Source of the DNA: Synechococcus sp. PCC 7336 | GTDB taxonomy: Bacteria; Cyanobacteriota; Cyanobacteriia; Thermostichales; PCC-7336 | Length of the DNA: 64,000 bases | NCBI RefSeq assembly: GCF_000332275.1 | Contig: NZ_CM001776.1 | Location: 4,958,008 to 5,022,007, forward strand | Direction of reading: 5' to 3' | Shown: piece by piece, positions 26,466-35,700 of the stretch | How the letters are laid out: the number at the start of each line of letters is the position of its first letter | How positions within the stretch are numbered: the stretch's first letter is position 1 | Translations under genes and position numbers: made by a program | The notes under the pieces: model-generated | What the model was told of the DNA's origin: nothing | Databases searched by the model: none | What the model saw: the letters and a program-made list of their open reading frames with translations, nothing else

Positions 26466-27326
26466 GAACGTGTCTGAAAAGTCTCAAGCCAGCCTACGAA
26501 GCATGAGATTGACCATAGCAGCGTAAAGCATCGTCTCACTCGTAGTGGGCAAATATTCGTAGTCCTTGCTCAAGCGACGGTATCGACCAAACCAGGCAAA
26601 GGTGCGCTCAACCACCCATCGCCGAGGTAAAAGCTGGAACCCTTTTTGCTCAGCAGGCCGTTGTACGACTTCAATAGTCCAGCCAAACGCTTGCTCAACC
26701 CAAGCCACAAAAGATTTGCCACCAAAGGTTTTATCGGTCCAAATCAATTGCAAGCAACTCCACATACTGGCAAACCAAATCCCCAGCAAGGTGAGGCCGT
26801 CATGGTCGGAGCGTCGGGCACTGTGGACCTTGGCACCCAGCAGTAGACCCATCGTATCAACCAGGATAGTGCGCTTGCGACCTTTAACTTTTTTGCCTCC
26901 ATCAAAGCCTGTTTCTTGAGCGGCACCAGCTGTTTTGACCGATTGGGAATCCAGGCAGGCTGCCGAGGGAGAAGGATTGCGCCCCACCGTTTCTCTCAGT
27001 TGCTGGCGCAGAGCATGGTTGAGAGCTTCCCAGGTGCCATCGGCTTCCCACTGACGGAAGTAATAGTAGACCGTTTGCCAAGCGGGGAAGTCGTGGGGCA
27101 GCAGACGCCAGGCACATCCGGCTCTCAACAGATAGAAGATGGCATTGACCACTTCGAAAACGTTGACGCTGCGGGGACGACCGCCTGGCTTAGCTGGCGG
27201 TAATAGCGGAGCTAGAAGCTCGCACTGGGCAGGGGTTAGATCGGTGTCGTAGGATTGGCGTGTCATTGGTTGGGAGGCTCTAACTCAGCCTCTCAACTTT
27301 ATCTGCTGACCTTTTCAGACACGCTC
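26466..27326. mobile_element. IS5-family insertion sequence, complete, 861 bp
   Basis: Terminal inverted repeats GAACGTGTCTGAAAAG (26466-26481) and the reverse complement of CTTTTCAGACACGCTC (27311-27326) match at 15 of 16 positions. Both ends are flanked by TTA (26463-26465 and 27327-27329), a 3-bp target duplication of the TNA type used by part of the IS5 family. The transposase gene is intact, so this copy may still be active. It separates the Uma2 array from a conserved hypothetical gene. Confidence 0.9.
26484..27266 (-). CDS. IS5-family transposase
   Basis: A 260-residue DDE transposase filling the 861-bp element. The N-terminal DUF4096-type domain reads LTPAQCELLAPLLPPAKPGG and GCAWRLLPHDFPAWQTVYYY. 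Catalytic residues are Asp106 (LDSQSVKT), Asp178 (WTDKTFGG) and Glu220 (RRWVVERTFAWFGRYRRLSK). It is full length with no frameshift, unlike many members of this family that need a -1 frameshift. Confidence 0.95.
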   Translation of the reverse strand: MTRQSYDTDLTPAQCELLAPLLPPAKPGGRPRSVNVFEVVNAIFYLLRAGCAWRLLPHDFPAWQTVYYYFRQWEADGTWEALNHALRQQLRETVGRNPSPSAACLDSQSVKTAGAAQETGFDGGKKVKGRKRTILVDTMGLLLGAKVHSARRSDHDGLTLLGIWFASMWSCLQLIWTDKTFGGKSFVAWVEQAFGWTIEVVQRPAEQKGFQLLPRRWVVERTFAWFGRYRRLSKDYEYLPTTSETMLYAAMVNLMLRRLA

Positions 27327-27471
27327 TTAGGGCAAAGATTACAGCAATTCATTGCCAGAATGGCTACGCTCCTTTTATAGCAAGCGCTTGGAGCTCTTGA
27401 TTGCATCCGACAGAACCAGTACCCAGACCTACAGTGCAGGCTTATATACGTATCTTGTCACCGACCTCAGA

Positions 27472-28524
27472 CTAGCTGGCATATTGGCCCATCAAGTCTC
27501 GAGCAGCATTCATGAACTGCAACGTATCGGGGTGATGGGACCAGACTTCGAGATCGGATAAAACATCGCTCGCATACATCGCTTGAAACGCCTCGAGATA
27601 TTGCCCAATGACTGCCTGGTTTCTCCGAGATAGTCGCGCATCTATTTCAATAGCGATTTCGTTGAGCATTTCCCTAACCAGCTCCCAGCTCACCTTCAGG
27701 GGTGGATAAAGCATTACGCATAGTGGGAAGAGCTCTTTCTGAACGGCATCCGTACTGCCTTCCAAAACCACCAAACAGAGGTAAATTTGGAACATCTCGA
27801 TATCGCGGATGCTAGAAATGCGGACATTGACATGGTTCAACTTGCCGCTGTGACAACAGTAGCCGGGATGGCGAGTGGCAGAACGGGCAGCAATCTGTTC
27901 TGCAATTTCAGTAATCTCTGGCATCAGCTCTCGGACTGCTAACAGCTCGGCAGAATAATAATCGCAATCGGCAGCAGCACGATAAGAGCGTTGTAGAGGC
28001 ATGTAAAGGTGATCGTCCATCACCTTGAAATAATCTTCAAAGACGCCTCTGGCAGCTTCGGGTAAGTCAGCTAGCAGCAGTTGGCCCGTATAGTGAAACT
28101 GCATACTGACGAACCCCAGCACGCGAGGATCTTTGGCAGTGTGCGCGGCTCGAATCTGGCCGCATTTTGCAGCAATAATTTGAGAAAACCGTTCGGGGCT
28201 AGTGCCAGATTCGTAGCTTTTGGCAGCCGCCTCGTAGAGAATGCGGGAATCTTCCGCAATTTGCCAAGGATCGATCGCTTGCATATCGATTCTCTGCTTG
28301 GGAATTTCTGCCGCTAAAAGTGCTTCAGTGCGAGACCAAGCTTGAGAGCTGGCAAAGCGCAGCCCCTCCAACACCGCCCGTGCCAGGGCCGACTTGCCAG
28401 ACAAAGAATTGATACGATCGCCTTTCCTTCCATCGTCTAAAGATTGAAGGTATTTCTTGGCCCAAAGTTCAGATAATGAAACTTGAGAAGCTGCTTGGGG
28501 CACAGGAGGTTGGGGTTGGCTCAT
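27472..28524 (-). CDS. Conserved hypothetical protein (350 aa)
   Basis: A 350-residue, mainly alpha-helical soluble protein that I do not recognise. The N-terminal 15 residues are rich in Pro and Gln (MSQPQPPVPQAASQ) and look disordered. The central part has a Cys/His-containing segment RHPGYCCHSGKLNHVNVRIS, and YDYFKVMDDHLYMPLQRSYRA-like helices. No signal peptide or membrane segment. It has its own long upstream region with a 15-bp repeat and an operator-like dyad, which suggests regulated expression. The type of composition fits cyanobacterial conserved hypothetical proteins. Confidence 0.7.
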   Translation of the reverse strand: MSQPQPPVPQAASQVSLSELWAKKYLQSLDDGRKGDRINSLSGKSALARAVLEGLRFASSQAWSRTEALLAAEIPKQRIDMQAIDPWQIAEDSRILYEAAAKSYESGTSPERFSQIIAAKCGQIRAAHTAKDPRVLGFVSMQFHYTGQLLLADLPEAARGVFEDYFKVMDDHLYMPLQRSYRAAADCDYYSAELLAVRELMPEITEIAEQIAARSATRHPGYCCHSGKLNHVNVRISSIRDIEMFQIYLCLVVLEGSTDAVQKELFPLCVMLYPPLKVSWELVREMLNEIAIEIDARLSRRNQAVIGQYLEAFQAMYASDVLSDLEVWSHHPDTLQFMNAARDLMGQYAS

Positions 28525-28556
28525 CGGATTGCCTCAGACGATTGAGAACATGGATT

Positions 28557-28595
28557 CAATGATTGTGAATGCAATGATTGTGAATGCAATGATTG
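28557..28595. repeat. 15-bp direct repeats in the leader of the 350-aa gene
   Basis: CAATGATTGTGAATG is repeated at 28557-28571 and 28572-28586, with a partial third unit CAATGATTG at 28587-28595. It lies 30-70 bases upstream of the start codon at 28524, so it is in the untranslated leader or promoter of that gene. Confidence 0.75.
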
Positions 28596-28682
28596 GGGTA
28601 CTTCAGGAGTGCGCTCGATCGATTGAATAGGGGATTGTGCGAGAAAATTAACCAAGGTCTTGAACAGTATATTAATTACCTT

Positions 28683-28713
28683 TAGTACGGTAATTTTCAC
28701 CGTAAAAGTACTA
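28683..28713. promoter_or_regulatory. Operator-like dyad upstream of the 350-aa gene
   Basis: TACGGT (28686-28691) and ACCGTA (28699-28704) are perfect inverted arms around AATTTTC. A second overlapping pair, TAGTAC (28683-28688) and GTACTA (28708-28713), shares the centre region. It sits in A+T-rich DNA about 160-190 bases upstream of ATG 28524. This nested symmetry resembles a repressor binding site. The rest of 28525-28989 is A+T-rich with no gene. Confidence 0.5.
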
Positions 28714-28989
28714 GAATTTCGATAGAAGAGTCCTAAAAACACATAACCTCAGGGTTGTAACGGATTGACAAACCGCAAAAAGTAGTACTTATTAGTTTAA
28801 TATACTAAAAATTTATTTAAATTGTATAAAATATCTTCCACTATTCCTGTTCGTTCAATGTCAGCGCAAGATAGTTTCGCAATCTGTAACATTCCGCCGA
28901 TCTAATGCCGATTCCTTGAAGTATGGCCATGGGCAGGCCGTGAATCTAGAGTCGCTCTATTACCTGAAAGATCTGTACTCTTACCCGGT

Positions 28990-30087
28990 CTATGGAAGAA
29001 CGAATTTCTGCCGCAGCAAGGCATCGCTCACTCGGCTAATATCGCGCATTTGAGCGACATCGTGTACCCGCAGACAATCGGCACCCCCAGCGATCGCCAC
29101 AGCGCAAGCCGCACCAGTCCCCCACACCCGATCGAGAGGATCGGCATATGCCAAAATTTTGCCTAAGAAGCTTTTGCGGGATACCCCCAGTAATAGCGGA
29201 CATCCCAAACTGCGAAACCGATCGCAGTGGCGAATTAAGTCCAGATTGTGGGCTACTGTTTTGCCAAACCCGATCCCCAGATCGATCGCAATCTTGTCCC
29301 GATCGATCCCAGCGGCGGTGGCATCAGCAATGCGATCGGCTAAGCGATCGTAGACATCATCGACAACGTTGCGGTAGTGGGGCGCTTGCTGCATGGTGCG
29401 CGGGGTACCCTGCATGTGCATGAGAAAGACCGGCACATTGAGGCGGGCGGCAGTGGGCAACATGTCGGGATCGAGTTGTCCGGCGGAAATATCGTTGAGG
29501 ATATCGGCACCAGCGGCGATCGCCGCTTCCAACACAGCCGCCTTAGTGGTGTCGATCGAAATGGGGATATCCGTCAGTTGCCGCAGCGCCCGGATCGTCG
29601 GGACTACCCGCTGAATTTCTGTCTCGGCGTCCACCGGTTGGGCTCCCGGTCGGCTGGATTCTCCGCCAATATCGAGCATGTCGGCTCCAGCATCGATGAG
29701 CTGTAAGGCTCGACCAACGGCTCGTTCTAAACGGTCGTATTGACCGCCGTCGCTAAAGCTGTCGGGGGTGATGTTGAGTACTCCCATCAGATAGGTGCGA
29801 TCGCCCCAGACAAAGATTTTGTTGCGCACCTGCCAAGCGGTTGGGGGACGGCGGTAGCGATCGATCGCTGCACCGATTTCGGCTCCAACTGACTCCAACA
29901 GTTCTAAGGGCAGCCAAGCGCGCCAGCCGCCATCAGAGCAGTGCCATTCCAATTGGGGCGAAAGCTGCTGGAGGCGATCGCGCTGCGCTTCGTCATTGAC
30001 CGACCGAACATAGAGTTGATATCCGCCGGGGGGTTCGGGCAAGACAGCCGTTACACGCAGACGCATCGCAGATTTCTGAGATAGCAT
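28990..30087 (-). CDS. folP: Dihydropteroate synthase, with N-terminal extension
   Basis: Dihydropteroate synthase joins p-aminobenzoate to a dihydropterin pyrophosphate in folate synthesis. The catalytic barrel starts near residue 100: LMGVLNITPDSFSDGG (pterin and pyrophosphate loop), ADMLDIGGESSRPGA, PISIDTTKAAVLEAAIAAGA, ILNDISAG, GIGFGKTVAHNLDLIRH, and LLLGVSRKSFLGK. All active-site blocks are present. The protein has 365 residues against about 270-290 for the usual enzyme; the extra 90-95 N-terminal residues are of unknown role and do not resemble HPPK or DHNA. The gene is divergent from the copper ATPase gene. Confidence 0.92.
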   Translation of the reverse strand: MLSQKSAMRLRVTAVLPEPPGGYQLYVRSVNDEAQRDRLQQLSPQLEWHCSDGGWRAWLPLELLESVGAEIGAAIDRYRRPPTAWQVRNKIFVWGDRTYLMGVLNITPDSFSDGGQYDRLERAVGRALQLIDAGADMLDIGGESSRPGAQPVDAETEIQRVVPTIRALRQLTDIPISIDTTKAAVLEAAIAAGADILNDISAGQLDPDMLPTAARLNVPVFLMHMQGTPRTMQQAPHYRNVVDDVYDRLADRIADATAAGIDRDKIAIDLGIGFGKTVAHNLDLIRHCDRFRSLGCPLLLGVSRKSFLGKILAYADPLDRVWGTGAACAVAIAGGADCLRVHDVAQMRDISRVSDALLRQKFVLP

Positions 30088-30151
30088 CCCCGCATCCTAC
30101 CGCAAGAGTTAGAAGGCTTGCGATCGAGAACTTGGCGATTCTACGGCTAGC

Positions 30152-30183
30152 TTGACTCTCCGGTGAACTGGAGGGTCTAACTT
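30152..30183 (+). promoter_or_regulatory. MerR/CueR-type promoter of the copper ATPase gene
   Basis: TTGACT (-35) at 30152-30157 and TAACTT (-10) at 30178-30183 are separated by 20 bases, longer than the usual 17. The spacer contains the near-perfect dyad ACTCTCC (30155-30161) and GGAGGGT (30170-30176). This layout is that of MerR-family metal sensors (CueR at copA, ZntR at zntA), where the activator untwists an overlong spacer. The start codon at 30211 is 28 bases beyond the -10 box. No regulator gene is in the window. Confidence 0.75.
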
Positions 30184-30210
30184 GGGAGCAACACCAGCAA
30201 GGAAAGGGTC

Positions 30211-32436
30211 ATGGCAACTGCTCAATTGCGCTTGGAGGGGATGAGTTGTGCAGCCTGTGCGTCAGCGATCGAGCGATCGCTGCTAGCGGTCAACGGGGTC
30301 GATCGCGCTGCCGTCAACTTTGCCCTCGAACAGGCATCGGTCGATTTCGATTCAGGCCAAACCTCGGTCGAGCAACTACAGGCAGCAGTTGAAGCTGCCG
30401 GATATGTCGCCCTTCCCATTGAAGCAGATGCTCCTGCTGGAGAAGAAAAACCGCTTGCCTCGCCGGAACTGACGCGCAAATTGTGGGTGGGGGGCATTTT
30501 GAGTGGCTTGCTCGTGCTGGGGGCAATACCGAGTATGACAGGGTTGCCTGCGCCGCAATGGTGGATGCGGGCTCACCATCCTTGGGTGCAACTGGTGCTT
30601 GCAGCTCCTGTGCAGTTTTGGGTGGGGCAGGGGTTTTATCTGGGGGCGCGGGCGGCGATCGCCCGTCGCACTGCCGATATGAATGTATTAGTGGCGTTGG
30701 GGACGAGTGTGGCGTTTGGCTATTCGGTCTTTCCGACGGTTTGGCCTGCGTTTTTTGAAGCTCGCGGCTTGCCTGCCGATGTCTATTACGAAACTGCTGC
30801 TGTGGTCACCACATTGGTGCTGCTCGGTCGCTTGTTAGAGCGGCGGGCGCGGGGGAAAACGTCGGCGGCGATTCGCAAGTTGATGGGGTTACAGGCGAAG
30901 ACGGCTCGCGTAGTACGGGGCGATCGCGAGTTGGATATTCCGATCGCGCAGGTGCTGGTGGGGGATGTGGCGATTGTACGACCGGGGGAGAGGGTGCCGG
31001 TGGATGGGGTGGTGCTGTCGGGGGAGTCGGCAGTGGATGAGTCGATGGTCACGGGGGAGAGTTTTCCGGTGCTGAAGCGGACGGGAGCTGAGGCGATTGG
31101 CGGCACGGTGAATGGGACGGGGGCATTGCGGTTGCGGGCGACGCGGGTGGGGCGAGATACGGTGTTGGCTCAGATTGTGCAATTGGTGCAGCAGGCGCAG
31201 GCTTCGAAGGCTCCGATTCAGCGGTTGGCCGATCGGGTGACAGCTTATTTTGTGCCTGCGGTCTTGGCAATCGCCGCGCTGACATTCTTGGCTTGGCTGA
31301 TTCTGGCCCGCAATTTGGGGTTTGCCACGATTACGACAGTGGGGGTGTTGGCGATCGCCTGTCCCTGCGCGTTAGGTCTGGCAACGCCCACTTCGATTGC
31401 GGTGGGGACTGGCATGGGGGCCGAGCGGGGAATTTTGATTAAGACGGCGGACAGTCTGGAGTTAGCCCATTCGTTGGATGCGATCGTGTTGGATAAGACG
31501 GGGACGCTGACTGAGGGGAAACCGGCGGTGACGGATGGTTGGGCGTTGGCGGGTGACGAAGCCGATCTGTTGCGCTGGGCAGGGGCGGCGGAGCGGTATT
31601 CGGAGCATCCGCTAGCGAGGGCGATTGTGGATTGTGCTGGCGATCGCCAGGTGGATTTGCCGGAGCCGCAGCAGTTTGAGGCGGTGGTGGGTAGGGGGGT
31701 GACGGCGATTGTGGAGGGGCAAAGGGTGAATGTCGGTACGGTGCAATGGCTGTCGGAGTTGGGGATTGCGACGGATGCGGCGGTGCAGCGGCAGCGGGAA
31801 TGGGAGCAGGGGGGACAGACGGTGGTGGCGATCGCGGTGGCGGAGGAGTTGCAGGGGATGGTGGCGATCGCCGATCGGCTCAAGCCGACTTCTGAAGAGG
31901 TGGTGGGACGCCTTCAAAAGATGGGGTTAGAGGTGGTGATGTTGACGGGGGATAATGCTCGGACGGCTAGGGCGATTGGCGATCGGGTGGGGATCGAGCG
32001 GGTTATTGCGGGGGTGCGACCGGAGCAAAAGGCGGAGCATATTTTGCGGTTGCAGCAGGAGGGCAAGCGGGTGGCGATGGTGGGGGATGGGATTAATGAT
32101 GCGCCTGCTTTGGCTCAGGCGGATGTGGGGATTTCGATCGGGACGGGGACGGATGTGGCGATCGCGGCTAGCGATATTACGTTGGTGTCGGGGGATTTGG
32201 GGGGGATTGTGACGGCGATTCAGTTGAGTCGGGCGACGATTCGCAATATTCGTCAAAATCTGTTTTTTGCCTTTGCTTACAATGTGGCGGGGATTCCGAT
32301 CGCGGCGGGGTTGTTTTATCCGCTGACGGGTTGGTTGCTCAGCCCGATTGTTGCTGGAGCAGCGATGGCGTTTAGTTCGGTTTCGGTGGTAACGAATGCT
32401 CTACGCCTGCGACGCTTGGCGCTGGACAGGGGTTAG
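30211..32436 (+). CDS. copA: Copper-translocating P1B-type ATPase
   Basis: A 741-residue metal pump in the cytoplasmic or thylakoid membrane. The N-terminal heavy-metal domain has [12 protein letters not shown] (Cys13 and Cys16 as ligands). Then come membrane helices, the TGESFPV actuator loop at 281, the transmembrane metal site [11 protein letters not shown] (CPC at 384-386), the phosphorylated [11 protein letters not shown] (Asp428), a HP block (SEHPLARAI), and [23 protein letters not shown] plus CxxC indicate Cu(I). PacS or CtaA are the cyanobacterial equivalents; which one cannot be decided here. ATG 30211 is preceded by AAGGAAAGG. A MerR/CueR-type promoter lies just upstream. Confidence 0.93.
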   Translation: MATAQLRLEGMSCAACASAIERSLLAVNGVDRAAVNFALEQASVDFDSGQTSVEQLQAAVEAAGYVALPIEADAPAGEEKPLASPELTRKLWVGGILSGLLVLGAIPSMTGLPAPQWWMRAHHPWVQLVLAAPVQFWVGQGFYLGARAAIARRTADMNVLVALGTSVAFGYSVFPTVWPAFFEARGLPADVYYETAAVVTTLVLLGRLLERRARGKTSAAIRKLMGLQAKTARVVRGDRELDIPIAQVLVGDVAIVRPGERVPVDGVVLSGESAVDESMVTGESFPVLKRTGAEAIGGTVNGTGALRLRATRVGRDTVLAQIVQLVQQAQASKAPIQRLADRVTAYFVPAVLAIAALTFLAWLILARNLGFATITTVGVLAIACPCALGLATPTSIAVGTGMGAERGILIKTADSLELAHSLDAIVLDKTGTLTEGKPAVTDGWALAGDEADLLRWAGAAERYSEHPLARAIVDCAGDRQVDLPEPQQFEAVVGRGVTAIVEGQRVNVGTVQWLSELGIATDAAVQRQREWEQGGQTVVAIAVAEELQGMVAIADRLKPTSEEVVGRLQKMGLEVVMLTGDNARTARAIGDRVGIERVIAGVRPEQKAEHILRLQQEGKRVAMVGDGINDAPALAQADVGISIGTGTDVAIAASDITLVSGDLGGIVTAIQLSRATIRNIRQNLFFAFAYNVAGIPIAAGLFYPLTGWLLSPIVAGAAMAFSSVSVVTNALRLRRLALDRG

Positions 32437-32466
32437 CGCAACTACAGATAGGTCAGCAAATCCAAG

Positions 32467-32660
32467 CTACTTATTGGACCTTTCAGCTTGTTTGTCTAGC
32501 GCATTTTCGTAATGGGGTACGCGCAATCGTCCCCATACCTGGGCTTTTATCTCGGTGAAATCCAGAATGCGATCGCCATAGTTGTGAATAATCGTCTCTA
32601 ACCAGGCTTCTAATTTTTCGGCCTGCAGCTTATCGCCGCATACTGCTCGGGTTTCTCTCT
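32467..32660 (-). pseudogene. PIN-domain (VapC-like) toxin remnant
   Basis: The reverse strand reads DKLQAEKLEAWLETIIHNYG followed by DRILDFTEIKAQVWGRLRVP and ends NALDKQAERSNK. This is the C-terminal half of a VapC toxin (family pattern: LxxWLxxxxxxxxxRILPFdxxxAxxWGxLR...). The N-terminal half with the first acidic active-site residues is absent, and the frame has no start codon in the expected place. No VapB antitoxin is seen. It lies between the converging copper ATPase gene and the SNF2 gene. Confidence 0.6.
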
Positions 32661-32739
32661 CGTTTCGCCGATGACAACTTCTGCTCGCAGCAGCGGCAGA
32701 GTGACCTGCGCCTTCATTGTTGTCAACTGAAACTGCCGC

Positions 32740-35700
32740 TTACTCGCTTATCAAGCGCAATAACTCATCTGTTGACATCTTGCCACTCATATCGGTCCCC
32801 TCTAGCAGACTGTCCGCTAAATCCCGCTTCTGCTGGTGCAGAGACACAATCTTCTCCTCAATCGTGTCCTTCGCCACCAGCCGATAGATCGTCACCGGTC
32901 TCTGCTGGCCAATCCGATGAGCGCGGTCTGAAGCCTGATCCTCAACCGCCGGATTCCACCAAGGGTCCATATGAATGACATAATCGGCAGCCGTGAGATT
33001 GAGCCCCGTACCGCCCGCCTTCAAACTAATTAAAAAGACATCCCCTTCCCCAGCCTGAAAAGCATCCACCCGCTGTTTGCGCTGCTTAGCGGGGGTGCTG
33101 CCATCCAGATACTGGTATTGGATCTGTCGCTCCTCCAGATAGTCGCGCAGGATGTGCAAATGATCGACGAACTGGCTAAAAACCAACACCTTGTGGCGAT
33201 TCTCCAACAGCTCCCCAATCGTCTCCCCAAACAATTGCAACTTGGCGCTGGGGAGTGGAGCATCGGGTACCACCAGGCGAGCATTGCAGCAGACCCGACG
33301 CAATTTCATAATTTCTGCCAACACTTGTAAGTGTTTTGGACCCGCTGCTCCATCGCTTTCGGCCAACTTCGCGATCGCCTCCCGCCGCAACGCCTCATAC
33401 AGCGCCGTCTCCTCCTGACTCAAATCCACATGCAGCAAGATTTCCGTTCGAGAGGGCAACTCTGCCAAAACCTGACTTTTAGTCCGGCGCAGCAAAAAAG
33501 GCTGAATCAGCTTCTTCAATTTGCTGCGAGCCTGTTTGTCCTGGGATCTTTCAATCGGATGGGCAAAGCGCTGATTGAACCGCTCCAGAGACCCCAACAA
33601 GCCAGGATTGATGAAGCGAAACAGATTCCACAATTCACCTAGATGATTCTCAATCGGAGTACCTGTCGTAATCACTTTGAAGCCCGCTTGGAGCTTCATA
33701 GCCGCCTGCGATCGCTTGGTGGCAAAGTTTTTAATTGCTTGGGCCTCGTCTAACACAATCGTTTGCCACTGCACCTGTGCCAGCATCTCGGCCACCTCTT
33801 CCTGCTGCAGATATCCGTAACTGCACACCAGCATGTCAAACGGCTGCAGAGCCTCCAGCATTTTCTGGCGATCGCCACTACCAAACAGAATTGCTCGCAA
33901 AGTCGGCGCAAACCGTTGAGCTTCACTCATCCAGTTCGCACCCACCGAAGTCGGAGCCACAATCAGAGTCGGCCCCTCTGGAGCGCGGGTGAGAATGACC
34001 GCCAGTGCCTGCAAGGTTTTGCCCAGCCCCATATCGTCAGCCAAGCAGGCTCCAACCCCCCAATAGGCCAGCCGAGCTAACCAGTTAAACCCTTCCAACT
34101 GATAATCCCGCAACTCAGCTTGCAGCGTTGACGGCAGTTGCGGCTGCAGAGTTTGCATCTCCTCAATGCGCTTGACCTGCTCCTTCCAATGCTTGTCGGT
34201 CTTGAGCTGGCCGACATCGTCCAGCAGCTCCTCCATGATTGGCGTCACCAGTGGATGAAAGCGCACCCCCTTGCCGTGCTGCTCAGAAAATGCCCGCATC
34301 TCGTCGAGGCGCCTGCGAAATTCGCGCGTCAACGCCAGAAATTGACCGTCCCCTAACGGCACAAACCGGCTGGGAGTTTTTTCCAGCAGTGCCAACAAGC
34401 TCTGCATATCCAACACCGAGTTTTCGTCCAATTTCAATTCGCCAGTGGCCGCAAACCAATCCCGCTGCTTTTTAATATTCAAATGGAAGTCATCAAAATT
34501 GGCTCGGTGGCTGACCCGCAGTTTCTCCCCCTGCGGCCATTCCAGCACGACGTCATCCTCCAACTCCTGAAACTCCATCAACAATTCCAAACAGTCTTCT
34601 GGCTCCTCCACCAGCCATTCATGATTCTGTTCTACTTGGCGAGCGAGAGTGGGACAGGCCAAGACTGCAGCTTTCGCCTGTATGAGTTCGTGGCGTAAAT
34701 CGCGTGTTGTTTGCAGGTGCTGACCGCCAATCTCGGCAATCACCGTTTCGCCCCCCGCCCCCGGACGAAAATAAGGACCGCCATCGGCAAAGGGACGGGC
34801 AAATATCGCTACCTTCAACCCCTCGCCAGCAGGCAGCAGGTGAATGTGAGGCTTGATTTCCGCCGGAACCGCTTCGGCCCGGACAGCACCGCCCCCAATA
34901 TCCGAATGAACCGTAACAATTCTGGAGACGGTACCGATCGCCTCCAGCACGCGCTCCCGAGCCAGAGCGGGAACTTCCAGTCGATTTTGCTGGCCGATAA
35001 TCTCGGCAATGCGATGGTGTTCTGGAGTTACCTCAATTACCTTGATTTGAGTGGGGGTTTCCTTGATGGCAATCGTGTCCTTGTCACTGGCAATCTTGGG
35101 AGAGAATTCCAAGATCAGCCGGTTGTCCTGCGCCCTCTTTTGCACCAGCAATTCTGGTTCCCCTTTAACCACTTCAACGCGAATGGTGGGAGTGTCTTCC
35201 CAGAAAACCAAGGGGTGTCCGATTAAGGCGGCGATCGCCCGCCTGCTAAAGGTATAGTCAATGCTGCCGCGATATCCGTACGAGCCGTAGGAGGTAAAGG
35301 TCTCGATACAGGCACAGACTTGCAGATCTTGCGGGGTAAGATAGTCGAACTCCCCCGGTTGGTGGTGGAGGCGCTTGAGGGCGATCGGCCGCCCTTTGCT
35401 CCAAACTCCTCGGGCATTAATTTTTTGCTCGCGGGGCTGCAACACGCACTGGTTGGGATAGAACGTCACAAACCAAGCTAAGCGTTTTTCCGCCGAGGGG
35501 ATATTGGCGGGTTTAGGAGGTTCTTGCAAGTTGGCCAATGCATTTAAACACAGCTCCCAAGCTTGCTGCGATCGCACCGTATCCACCAGAGGCTGGATAC
35601 CGCTGTCTTGGCGCAATGCGGCTGCCTTGCGATCGTATTGGCCCTTCGATAAACATTTCGACAGGAGTTCGGCAGTCTCCATCGCCAGCCAGTCATAGCC

